Source: Acinetobacter shaoyimingii (GTDB taxonomy: Bacteria; Pseudomonadota; Gammaproteobacteria; Pseudomonadales; Moraxellaceae). Taken from it: a stretch of 64,000 nt of DNA. Under the pieces are notes generated by a model. It had not been told where the DNA came from and ran no database searches. It was given only the letters and a program-made list of their open reading frames with translations. How positions within the stretch are numbered: position 1 is the first letter of the stretch; each line of letters begins with the position of its first letter. Location: positions 1,116,001-1,180,000 of the forward strand of contig NZ_CP049801.1 in assembly GCF_011578045.1 (NCBI RefSeq), read 5' to 3'. A program made the position numbers and the translations under genes. This document shows, one piece after another, positions 36,196 through 49,300 of this stretch.

Positions 36196-36646
36196 CGAAT
36201 TACTTGATGCTCGTCCAACAGATCTCCTTGAACTTGATGAACTGTGGAGTTTCGTAAAAGCCCGTTGTCATAAGGTTTGGACTTGGATTGCGCTCTGCCG
36301 TCGTACACGCCAAGTAGTGGCTTATGTGTGTGGTCAGCGTAATGATAAAACGTGTACAGATTTACGTTGCCGTATTCCCACAGCCTACTTTAATTTAGCA
36401 ACATATAGTGATTATTGGTCAAGTTATGCTGAGGTATTTGATCCTACTACCCATCGCTCTGTAGGTAAACATACAGGTTTAACGAACCATGTTGAGCGGT
36501 TCAATGCCACATTAAGAAATCGCTTAGGGCATTTTACACGGAAAACTTTAAGCTTTTCGAAGAAGAAAGAAAATCATGAAGCTGTCTTGCATATGTTTTT
36601 ATTAAAATACAATCAAGACATGAGGATTAAGTGGGTAACACGTTAG
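36167..36646 (+). CDS. IS1-family InsB-like transposase part
   Basis: The catalytic part of an IS1-type transposase, open without interruption from 36167 to the stop at 36644-36646. The three acidic residues of the DDE site are visible: LDELWSF, YSDYWSSY and NHVERFNATLR, and the SFSKKKE segment matches the conserved C-terminal SLSFSK. It has no clear start of its own. It lies in the +1 frame relative to InsA, whereas IS1 uses a -1 shift; the -1 frame here stops at once at 36174. So either a +1 (or -2) shift at the A8 run makes the fusion, or one A has been gained or lost. Confidence 0.82.
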   Translation, partial: KKVKNRKLSDELLDARPTDLLELDELWSFVKARCHKVWTWIALCRRTRQVVAYVCGQRNDKTCTDLRCRIPTAYFNLATYSDYWSSYAEVFDPTTHRSVGKHTGLTNHVERFNATLRNRLGHFTRKTLSFSKKKENHEAVLHMFLLKYNQDMRIKWVTR

Positions 36647-36660
36647 ATTTAAGCACTACC

Positions 36661-36730
36661 CAATTTTTATTGGTGGGCTTTATAGTTCAAATATTTAACT
36701 TTTTGATCATTGCATTTTATATAAAGTTTT
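36661..36730. repeat. Right copy of the 70-bp direct repeat flanking the IS
   Basis: Identical to 35774-35843. It starts at the base after the right terminal inverted repeat. Confidence 0.95.
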
Positions 36731-37367
36731 AAATGTGTTTTTTTTGTTCATGTTATTTTATTTGTGAGGATTGCTGAATTATATAAAAAAATAAATATTA
36801 TGTTATATGTCAAACTTGATGAAATAGTATCTATAGCAATTGTGAGCTTTAGCAATTTTTTTTATACATTCGTGAACAAGATGTAGTTGTGAAAACTGTG
36901 ATAAAAAACACAAAAACTAAAGAAAATGTTACATATAATTCGCTTATTTTGAGCTTTTGAATTGATATTATTATCTTAAATAAAAGTTATAATGCCTTGA
37001 ATAAATTTATTTATTTTAAATTTCATTAGCATTTTTTCTTTCAATAAAATAGTTGATTTTTAATTTTAAAAATAATCATTGTTTGTTTGTAACTCATTGT
37101 TTTTGAATTATTAATATGTGTTTTTCTATTTTGTTGTAAAGTTTACTTTTATAGAAAATAATCAAGTTAATTTAATATTTAATATGCTGGTATTATTTTT
37201 CTTCTAAAATATTTATTTTGTATTTAGTAGTTTTAAATCGTTTGTTATGTGTAGTAAAATAAACTATAAAAGTAGTTATAATAATTTTTAAAAATATAGA
37301 TGAAATTGGTTTTTATATAAGATTTTTAAATTAAAAAAATAATACGCCAAAAATAAAGGATAAGAAT
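36731..37367. promoter_or_regulatory. AT-rich leader of the giant adhesin gene
   Basis: 637 bases with no gene. Very AT-rich with many T-runs; it must contain the adhesin promoter and possibly a long untranslated leader. AAAGGA lies seven bases before the ATG at 37368. No discrete operator was recognised. Confidence 0.5.
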
Positions 37368-40300
37368 ATGCAAATTATTTCAAAATCTACACATAACGTA
37401 CTCTTAAAAACTGGGGCGAATAGCGTAAAGCTGTCTGAAAACTCGGTAGTTGTCTTAGATATATCGATTAGTGATATTGAATCCATTTTGCATGAGGGTA
37501 CATCTGCCGTAGTTGTATTAAAAAATGGTGAAAGAATCATCATCGAAGATTTTTTTAAAGAAAATACTGATCATGATTTGGTTTTTAAAGACGGTGTTCG
37601 TCTTTACCGTGCAGAATTCTCGGCTGATGAAGTTTTTATTCGCTATGATTTGATCAATGACATTGAACCTTTACTTTATCATCATCCAATTGATGCAGCC
37701 TTGCCTTGGGCAGGTGGTTTTACGGCCGCGGGTATTCTTGCTGCACTCATTGGCAGAGGCGGTGGTGGTGGGAAATCTTCAGATCCAGTGCCGACAGCAA
37801 AAATTAAAATAACAAACATTTCAGATGATTCTGGTTTAGCAAGTAATGACTTTGTTACTAATATTCAAAACTTATCCATTAGCGGTACTATTTCTGAACC
37901 ATTGACTGCGGATGATCGCGCTCAAATTAGTGTCGATGACGGAATTACATGGATAGACCTGACGGTGAATTCAAACGGTCAATGGACTTATTTCGATACT
38001 CGTACATTGTCTGAGGGAACTTATACGTATCAAGTTCGTGTTATAGACGCAGCAGGTCAAGTGGGTTCTACCGATAGTCGTAATGTCACCATTGATATAA
38101 CAGCGCCAGATTCAGACGATTATGAAATTCAAATCACAGCCATTAGTGATGATCTTGGTTTAGATACGACTGACTTTATTACTTCCGATACCAGCTTGAC
38201 CATTCACGGAACTCTTTCTCAAACTTTACCTGCCAATGAATATGCACAAATCAGTACAGACAATGGCGTCACTTGGACAACGCTCAGCGTTAATCTTTTA
38301 GGACAGTGGTCTTATACAGATGGACGAACATTGACTGATGGACAATATACCTATCAAGTCCGTGTTGTTGATGCTGCAGGAAATGTTGGTTCAACTGCAA
38401 GTCAAATTGTAACCATCGATACGCATGGACCTGATACAAGCAACATCATTGAAATTTTATCGATTACGGACGACAGCGGTTTAAGTTCAACAGACTTTAT
38501 CACCAGTGATAAAACACTTTTTGTTCAAGGTCAAATCTCTCAATCTTTGTTGGCTGATGAGTCTGTACAAATCAGTATTGATAACGGATTAAATTGGCAA
38601 AATCTCAATGTGAGTGGTTCTGGACAATGGACTTATTTTGATGCACGTACATTAAACGACGGTCAATATATTTATCGCGTTCGAATTGTTGATGATGCTG
38701 GAAATATAGGCTCTACAGATTTAAAAACGGTCACTGTTGATACGCAAGCACCTGATGCACTAACAAAAAGGATAGAAATCACGGGAATAGTTGAGGACAC
38801 AGGGGTCAGTAATAATGACTTTATTTCTCAAAGTACAAATATTGCAGTTAAAGGGACTTTAACAGGTCAATTACAAGCCAATGAAGTTGCCCAAATCAGT
38901 ATTGATGGTGGTAACACTTGGGAAGACCTTATAGTTACAAGTGGCGCTTGGACGTATATAGATGGGCGAACATTGACTGATGGTGAATATACCTATCGAG
39001 TTCGTGTTGTAGATTTAGCGGGTAATGTGGGATCAACAGATTCTCAAGTGGTTGAAGTAGATACACTTCCGCCAGACACTGCGCTGAACACCATTAGTAT
39101 TACTTCCATTAGTGAAGACTCAGGCTTATCAGCTACGGACTTTATAACCAATGATAAAAGTTTAACGATTCGAGGTGATTTAACTGGAACTTTAGGTGCA
39201 GGTGAAAATGCACAAATTAGTATAGACAATCAAAACTGGGTCAATCTAGGTATTGCATCCAATGGTCACTGGACTTTTGTCGATAACCGTACGCTTTCAG
39301 ACGGTCATCATACTTATTATGTGCGTGTTATAGATACCGCTGGTAATGTGGGCTCAAACAGTCAAAGAGTGGTTACCATTGATTCTTCAGCACCTGATAA
39401 TCAAACCAAAGTGATCCAAATTACCAGTATTAGCGATGATACTGGCTTAAGCAGTACCGATTTTATCACGCAGGATGATCAAATCACCATTCATGGAACC
39501 TTAACAGGAAATTTAGATACGGATGAAGTTGCCCAAATCAGCCGTGATGGTGGAGCAAGTTGGGAAGGTTTAGTTGTTATTTCAAATCAATGGAGTTATG
39601 CGGTACCAGGTACTTTAACCGATGGTGAATATAACTTCTTAGTCAGAGTCGTAGATCAAGCGGGTAATGTGGGCTCAACTGACAGTCAATTGGTCAAAAT
39701 TGATGGCACTGAACCCGATACAAATACCAAGCAAATTGCTATTACAGCGATCAGTGATGACACGGGTTTAAGCAACACCGACTTTATCACCAGCGATAAA
39801 AGTCTCACCATTAGAGGGACTTTAACAGGAACCTTGGCATCCGATGAATTCGCACAAATCAGTATTGATGGTGGGTTGAATTGGATCAATATCTCTGCAA
39901 ATTCATTAGGCCATTGGTCTTATGTGGATACACGGACACTCTCAGATGGTGATCATGAATATCGTGTACGTATCATCGATCAAGCGGGAAATGAAGGAGA
40001 TACAGATCAACGCATTGTTAAAATTGATTCTGATGCTCCAGATCCACTCAATAAAATCATTAAAATTACAGCAATTACTGAAGATACAGGCTTAAGCACC
40101 TCAGATTTTATTACCAGTGATACTGTTTTAAGTGTCAGCGGGACTTTATCAAATCCATTGGCCAGTAGTGAGTTTGCTCAAATCAGTATAAATGGCACGT
40201 CATGGACAAATTTAGACGTTAATTCGTTGGGGAACTGGTCGTTTAGTGATGGACGAATATTAACCAATGGTCAATATACCTATTATGTGCGTGTTGTCGA

Positions 40301-43300
40301 TACCGCTGGAAATGTGGGCTCAACACATTCACAAGTTGTGACGGTTGATACTGAAAAAGCAGATACAGACAAAATTGAAATTTTGATTACTGCAATCACT
40401 GAAGACACGGGTTTGAGCAATTCAGACTTTATTACCAAGGATAAGAGTTTAGAGGTCAAGGGCACCATTTCGGCACAACTTGCTTCTAATGAATATGCCC
40501 AAATCAGTATTGATAATGGTTCAACATGGGGGAACCTTTCTGTCAATTCAGCCAGACAGTGGTCTTATACAGATCAGCGCAATTTAACGGATGGTGACTA
40601 TACCTATTATGTTCGAGTGGTTGATCAAGCGGGAAATATTGATTCAGAACATAATCAACTGGTCAAGATTGACTCTCAAGCACCTGATGCACTCTCTAAA
40701 ACAATTGCGATTACCTCAATCAGTGATGATACAGGCTTAGATAGCACAGATTTTATCACCCATGATGATAGCTTAACCATTCATGGTTCTTTGAATGGAA
40801 CGCTTGCAGCAGATGAGTTTGCGCAAATTAGTTTAAATGGCTCGACTTGGGAAGATTTAACGATCGTCGCTGGTGAGTGGAGCTATGTCGATACACGTAC
40901 ATTAAATAATGGCAATTATACCTATCAAGTTCGTGTGGTTGACAGTGCTGGAAATGTTGGATCAATAGATTCACAAGTCGTTAAAATTGATAAAAATTCG
41001 CCTGATACAAGTACAAAAGTCATCTCTATCACGTCCATTACCCAAGATACTGGTTTAAATGGTGAGGATTTTATTACCAATGACAATGATTTTACCGTCA
41101 ATGGTCATTTAACAGGAACGCTCAGTTCAGATGAGTTCGCGCAAATCAGTGTAGATGGTGTGAATTGGTTTAACTTAGTAGTTGATGCACAAGGTGATTG
41201 GTCATATGACAACCCATCAACACTTTCAGATGGTGAATATACTTATTCCGTACGTGTTATAGATCGTGCGGGTAATCTAGGGTCAACTGATAGCCAAGTG
41301 GTTGTCGTCGACTCTGCAGCGCCAGATACAGCAGTCAATGAAATTAGAATTACATCCATTAGTGATGACACTGGTTTAAATACGACAGACTTTATTACTT
41401 CCGATAATTCATTGACCATTCATGGGACCTTGACTGGAACGCTTGAAAATGATGAGTTTGCTCAAATCAGTATAAATGGCACGACTTGGGTCAATCTAAA
41501 TATTAATTCATTCGGTCAATGGTCATATAACGATTCAAGAACACTTGGTGATGGAAACTATACCTATCGCGTGAGAGTGGTAGATACTGCAGGAAATGTC
41601 GGTTCAAATCATAGTCAAGTCGTGAAGGTTGATACAGCAGAACCAAATACCACATCACACCAAATTAAAATTACAGGCATCACAGAAGATACAGGTCTTT
41701 ATACCAATGACTACATCACCAGTGATAAAAATATCACGATATTTGGAACACTGAGCGGCACACTTGCGTCTGATGAATATGCGCAAATGAGTCTTAATGG
41801 AACGACTTGGATTAATTTGTCTGTCAATTCAAGTGGAAATTGGACCTATGTAGATAGCCGAACTTTGGATGATGGACAGTATACCTATCAGGTACGTGTG
41901 ATCGATCAAGCGGGGAACCTAGGTTCAATCGATTCTAAAGTCGTGACCATTGATACAGCACCTCCGAATCCACTGGATAAAATCATTCAAATCACGTCTA
42001 TATCAGAAGATACAGGTCTAGAAACAAATGACTTTATCACCAGTGATAATAGCTTGACCATTCTTGGGACATTAAGTAGTGCGTTAGATACAGGTGAATT
42101 GGCTCAAATCAGCATTGATAATGGGCTCAATTGGATCGAACTTTCAGTTAACTCACTAGGTGAATGGAGCTATATTGATGGACGGAATTTAGTAAGTGAT
42201 GATTATACCTATCGAGTCCGTGTTATTGATACGGCAGGGAATCTTGGCTCATCAGATACAAAAACAGTCACAGTAGATTTACTCGAACCAAATCCAAATA
42301 CCAAAGTGATCAAAATCGAATCGATTACAGATGATACAGGTTTGTTAAATAACGATTATGTGACCCAAGATCGTAGCTTGACGATTCACGGGTCATTTAC
42401 TGGTGCATTAGGTTCAGGTGAATATGCTCAAATTAGTGTAGATGGAACCACTTGGAATAATCTCCTCATTTCCAACAATACATGGAGTTATGAAGATCAT
42501 CGAATTTTAAGTGATGGTCAATACACCTATAGCGTCCGTGTTATCGATACTGCAGGTAATGTCGGATCCAGTGATAGCAAAGTTGTAACCGTCGATAATG
42601 CTGTGCCTGATGTCAATGAAAAAATCATCGAAATACTTTCTATTACCAATGATACTGGTTTGGAAAACAATGATTTCATTACCAGTCATCGTCAATTTAC
42701 TCTGAATGGTCAATTGACTGGAACGCTGGATGCGGATGAAGTTGCTCAAATTCGCGTCAATGCTGGAAATTGGCAAGACTTAACCGTGGGCGCCAATGGT
42801 CTTTGGCAATATCCAAATAGCACTAATTTAAATGCGGGTGAATATATTTATGAAGTTCGTATTATTGACACAGCAGGCAATGTTGGCTCAACCGCAAATC
42901 AAACCGTTAAACTTGATTATACCAGTCCTGACACCACAGAAAATAGCATAAAAATAACATCAATTAGTGACGATACAGGCTTAAGTTCTATAGATTTCAT
43001 TACTCAAGATCGAAGTCTCACTATCTATGGTCAAATTGATGGTACTGGAACACTGGCGCCAGACGAATTTGCGCAAATCAGTTTAGATGAAGGTGTCACC
43101 TGGCATAATTTACAGGTAGATGCTACACGTCATTGGAGTTATGACGACCATAGATTACTCAACAATGATACATATATTTATATGGTTCGTATTGTCGACA
43201 CTGCGGGGAATATCGGTTCTGAGGATTTTATAGAAGTAGAAGTAGATTATGATGTACAACATATCAATAAAATTATTCGAATCACAGCGATAGAAGAAGA

Positions 43301-46300
43301 CACTGGATTAAGTTCGACGGACTTTGTGACCCATCAAGATACCAATCTCATAATAAAAGGCACATTGTCAGTACCGTTAGTCCCGACTAAAGAGTTTGCG
43401 CAGATTAGTTTGGACGGCTCAACGTGGACAACATTGACCGTAACAAATGGTGAATGGAGCTATACAGAGCCTACTATTTTGGCAAATGGCGAACATCGCT
43501 ATTATGTTCGTGTGGTCGATGTCGCAGGAAATGTAGGTTCTACGCACAATGAATTGATTAAAATCGATACTGCAAAACCAGATGAATTAACTAAACAAAT
43601 TGAAATTACAGGAATATCTGATGACACCGGTTTAAGTGCGACAGATTATATGACCAGTGATAAAAGCCTGACTATTCATGGCACTTTCACAGGCACACTT
43701 GCGACTGATGAATTTGCACAAATTAGTGTGAATGGTACGACATGGTTTAATTTATCTATTGAAAGTGATGGATCATGGAGCTATGTGGATGGGCGTACTC
43801 TCGCCGACGGTGAATATACTTATCACGTTCGCGTGGTGGATCAAGCTGGAAATATAGGATCAACGGACAGTCAATTGGTGACCGTTGATGCAACCAAACC
43901 ACTAAATACGATAGTCATCGATATTGTCGCAATTAATGCAGACACAGGCTTAAATAGTTCAGACTTCATTACCAGTCATAATGAAAATCTAACCGTATCA
44001 GGCACACTGACTGGAATTTTAGAGGCAGGTAAAGAATTTGCACAGATCAGTTATGACAATGGTCTCTCTTGGACAGACTTAACAGTCGATGCCAATGGTG
44101 ACTGGAGTTATATTGATACTCGAACCCTCACTGATGGACAGCACAATTATCAAGTTCGAGTCATCGACCAAGCGGGTAATGTTGGATCAATAGACAGTCA
44201 GCTTGTCACCATCGATACGCATGAACCTGATGATACCGTCAATATCATTAGAATCACTGCAATCAGCGAAGATACAGGATTGGATCCTGAGGACTTTATT
44301 ACCAGTGATAATAGCCTCACCATTAAAGGAACCTTCACAGGCACTTTAGCATTGGGTGAATATGCACAGATCAGTACAGATGGAACAACATGGCATAACT
44401 TAACCATTGTTGGCGGTGCATGGAGCTATGTCGATAATCGATTATTGGCTAATGGTACACACGATTACTTTGTTCGTGTTGTCGATACAGCAGGTAACGT
44501 CGGATCAGTAGATCAAAAAACTGTGACCGTCGATTCGAATGATCCATTGGTGACGATTCAAATTACAGAAATCAGTGAAGATACGGGTTTAAATACCAAT
44601 GATTTCGTGACCAGCGATGACATTTTGACCGTGAAGGGGACATTGTCAGACCCATTAAATGCAGATGAAATTGCACAAATCCGAGTAGATAACGGTAGCT
44701 GGATGAATGTCGAAGTCAACGTCACAGATCAGACTTGGCACTATGATTTCACGACAGCATGGGCTTCAGGTTCACACAATATTGAAGTGCGTGTCACCAA
44801 TACCGCAGGTAATGTTGGTTCTACCGATAGCCAAGTGGTTATTATTGATAAACAAGCACCAGACGCATCGAATAAAGTGATTAAAATCACCAGCATTAGT
44901 GATGACACAGGCTTAAGCGAAACAGACTTTATTACCAGTGATAAGAGTTTGACTGTTCATGGGACGTTGACAGGAACATTGGGTAATGATGAGTTTGCAC
45001 AAATACGTGTGAACGGCGGAACTTGGTCAACTTTAAACATCAATAACGGCGCTTGGAGTTTTGTTGACAATCAAGTTTTGATCAGTGGTGATCGTACTTA
45101 TGAGGTTCGTGTCGTCGATCTAGCAGGTAATCTCGGTTCAGACGATATTAAACTGGTCGTCGTTGATGACACAGCACCAGATTCAAGTGATAAACAAATT
45201 CAGATCACTTCGATCAGTGATGATACAGGGCTAAGTAATGCAGACTTTATTACCAATGACCAAACCCTCATCGTACGTGGACATTTAAGTGGCGTGCTGG
45301 ATAATGATGAATTCGCTCAAATCAGTATCAATGGTATCAGTTGGGAAACACTGAGTGTTGCGACCAATGGTGATTGGAGTTTCAATGATAGTCGGACTCT
45401 AACATCAGGAAACCACACCTATTATGTGCGCGTTGTAGATACCGCTGGCAATATTGGTTCAACACACAGCCAAATTGTCAAGGTCGATGTTGAACGTCCA
45501 GACATTGTGAATAAAACCATTCAAATTACCAGCATTAGTGATGATACAGGTTTAAGCGCTACCGATTTTAAAACCAATGATCAAACATTAGTAATCCATG
45601 GACAAGTGAATGGTACTTTAGCTGCTGATGAATTTGCTCAAATTAGTATTGATGGAACAAACTGGGAAACCTTAACGTTAAACAACGGGCAGTGGAGTTA
45701 CACGGATTCTCGAACCTTAGTTCATGGAGCTTACACTTATCAAGTGCGTATCGTTGATAGTGCAGGTAATGTCGGTTCAACATCTCAACAAACGGTTCAG
45801 GTCGATTTAAATCCGCCAAGTCCTATAGATAAAATAATTCACATTACAGCGATTAGTGACGACACTGGTTTAGCGAATAACGATTTTGTGACCAATGATC
45901 GGACTCTGACCGTGAAGGGCAACATTGTTGGTAGTTTAGCGACCGATGAATATGCCCAAATCAGTATAGATAATGGCGCAACGTGGTCAACACTCACTGT
46001 AACGGCAAATCAGTGGGAATATCTGGATGGTCGAAACTTGGCTGACGGTACGTACAAATACATGGTTCGTATTGTCGATGCTGCAGGTAACGTTGGATTT
46101 ACGTCAGAGCAGGATGTCATTGTTGATGGTTTGCCTCCAAACACAACAAATCATGTGATTAAGATTACCTCTATTTCAGAAGATACCGGTTTATCCAGCA
46201 CTGATTTTATCACTTCAGATAATCAACTTACCGTAAATGGTACATTGACAGGCACATTGGCCAGCAATGAGTTTGCCCAAATCTTAATTGATGGTGACTG

Positions 46301-49300
46301 GGTCGATGTAACTGTGACAGGAAACAATTGGAGTTATGTCGATAGTCGTGCTCTTCCACCGGGTGATTATATCTATGAAGTACGTGTGGTGGACCGTGCA
46401 GGCAATGTTGGATCGACACACAGCCAAGCGGTGAAAATTGATCAAACTGGACCAAATGTAGCAACAAATGAAATAAAAATTACAGAAATTAGTGACGACA
46501 CAGGACTGTTAGATGATGATTTTGTAACTCAAGATAAAACACTGACCATTCATGGAACTTTGACTGGTACCTTAGCAGCAGATGAGTTTGCGCAAATTAG
46601 TATTGATGGAACGACTTGGACAACGCTCACTGTTAGCGCGGGAACATGGAGTTATGTGGATGGTCGTACCTTGGCGGATAATACATATACTTACTATGTA
46701 CGAGTGGTCGATCAAGCGGGTAATGTGGGCTCAACCCATGAAGAAGTCGTTACAGTGGATAACGAGGCGCCTAGTGATTCAGATAAAGTCATTCAAATTA
46801 CTGGAATCACTGATGATACAGGCATATTGAATAATGACTTTGTCACACAAGATCGAAGTTTGATTATCAACGGAACATTAACAGGGGCATTGGCTATAGA
46901 TGAATTTGCTCAGATCAGTCTAGACGGCATAACATGGTCAGATGTTTTACTCTCTGGTGCAAATTGGACCTTTAATACAGACACATTAAATGACAACAGT
47001 ACCTATACAATTGAAGTTCGTATTGTTGATCTTGCGGGTAATGTAGGATCGACAGATAGTCAAATTGTCGTGATAGATAACACTGCGCCTAGCTTAAGTA
47101 AAGTGATTAAAATTACAGCAATTACGGATGATACAGGTTTAAATTCAACTGATTTTTATACACAGGATGACCAATTGACTGTCAGTGGAACCCTGACAGG
47201 AACATTGCTTGCAGGTGAATATGCCCAAATCAGTGTTGATGGAACAGACTGGGAAATCTTAAGCATCAGCAATAATACATGGAGCTATGTCGATAGTCGT
47301 GTACTTGCTGATGGCAGCTATACATATTATGTCCGCGTCGTGGATAAAGCAGGAAATGTTGGTTCAACGCATAGCCAAGTTGTGGTCATTGATAATGATG
47401 CACCAAGTACCACAGATAAAGTCATTGCGATAACAGCTATAGATGACGATGATGGTATTGATACCAGTGACTTTTTGACCACCGATAATACCCTGATTGT
47501 ACGAGGTACTTTATCTAATCCACTTGAGGTCGATGAAGTCGCCCAAATTCGATTGAATAATGGGTTATGGCAAAATCTAACTGTGACCAATGGCCAATGG
47601 ACTCATGATGATCAAGCCAATGTTTTAAGTAATGGTACACATACTTATTATGTGCGTGTCATTGATCTTGCAGGCAATGTGGGTTCAACTCATCAAAAAG
47701 ACATTGTGGTCAATGCAAGCATTCCAGACTACACAATTCACATCAATTCAATTACAGAAGATACTGGTTTGAGTTCGAGTGATTTCATTACCAATAATGA
47801 TACCATCACTGTGAATGGTCACGTGCTTGGCACCTTAACGGGTGATGAGCAGGTTCAAATTAGTTTAGATGGAACACTCTGGATAAATTTAACCTTAAAT
47901 TCAAATCAAGAATGGACTTACACCATCCCAGATGCATTGGCAGATGGTCAACATAATGTATTTGTTAGAATTTTAAACAATGTCGGAGCTGAGATATCTA
48001 CCGACAGTCAAACCATTACAGTCGATACAGAAGTCCCTGATATAAGTTCCAAAGTCATTCACATTACATCAATCAGTGAGGACACCGGTTTAGATGATCA
48101 AGACTTTATTACCAGTGATACTTCACTCACCATTAGTGGAACGTTCACGGGTACTTTAGCAAGCGGTGAACATGCGCAAATTTCAGTTGACGGTACAACT
48201 TGGATCAATTTAACGCTGGATGCGAGTGGCAATTGGCATTTTGTTGATAACAGAACACTTGGTCATGCCAATTATACCTATCAAGTGCGTGTAGTCGATG
48301 ATGCAGGTAATGTCGGCTCAACAGATAGCAAAGTGGTGACTGTCGATTTAGATGCTCCTGACGAAGATAATATTGCAATTTTAATCACAGCAATTGATGA
48401 AGACACAGGCATTTCCTCAACCGATTTTATCACTTCAGATCCTGAGTTTAGTATTTCGGGTACAGTCAATGATGTCACTTTATTGGCTACAGGTGAAATT
48501 GCTCAAATCCGTGTGAATGGTGGAAATTGGATCAATTTAACACTCGATGCCTCTGGAAACTGGACCTATCAAAACCCACAAGCGCTGACTCATGGTACTT
48601 ACTCATATGATGTTCGTATCGTGGATCAAGCAGGGAACGTTGGATCAACCGCTAGCCAAAACGTAACGCTTGATTTGAATGCTCCTGATCCAATTACCAA
48701 AGAAATTATTATTCTTGGTATTACGGATGATACAGGTTCAAGTGCTCAAGATTATATTACCAATGACACGCAAATCGAAATATATGGAACCTTGTCTGGC
48801 ATTTTAACAGCCAACGAATTTGCTCAAATAAGTATCGATAATGGTTCAAGTTGGGTAGATTTAATTGTCACGAATGGCGAATGGACTTACGATGATCAAC
48901 GTACTTTAACGCAAGGGGATCATACTTATTTGGTACGCGTGGTTGATCGTGCAGGCAATGTCGGTTCTACAGACAGTCAGATTGTCAAAGTTGATTTGGA
49001 TGCGCCAGATCCAGCAACAAAGATTATTGCAATCACGTCCATTTCTGATGATACGGGTCTATTCAATAATGACTTTAATACCAGCGATACCTCGTTAACG
49101 GTTCATGGAACGATTACAGGGACTTTAGCCAGTGATGAATATGCACAAATCAGCATTAATGGCACGGATTGGGTAACGCTGAGCATTAACAATGGTGAAT
49201 GGTCGTACATCGATAATCGCAATTTAACGCATGGTTCATATACGTATGAAGTACGTATAGTCGATGCTGCGGGTAATGAGGGTTCGACTGACAGTCAAGT

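Larger units (their letters stand above)
35844..36660 (+). mobile_element. IS1-family insertion sequence, 817 bp
   Basis: The ends are imperfect terminal inverted repeats: GGTAATGTTC at 35844 and, read inward from 36660, GGTAGTGCTT; over the first 24 bases 18 match, with AACGTGTT identical at the inner end. Inside are insA- and insB-like frames with an intact zinc-finger and DDE residues. Length is close to the 768 bp of IS1. The element is flanked without gap by a perfect 70-bp direct repeat. It lies between a small lipoprotein gene and the giant adhesin gene, in the adhesin's direction. Confidence 0.9.

Noticed and set aside
35774..36730. A composite transposon or two IS copies sharing a 70-bp end.
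   Set aside because: The terminal inverted repeats lie strictly inside the 70-mers and only one transposase is present, so the 70-mers are flanking DNA.
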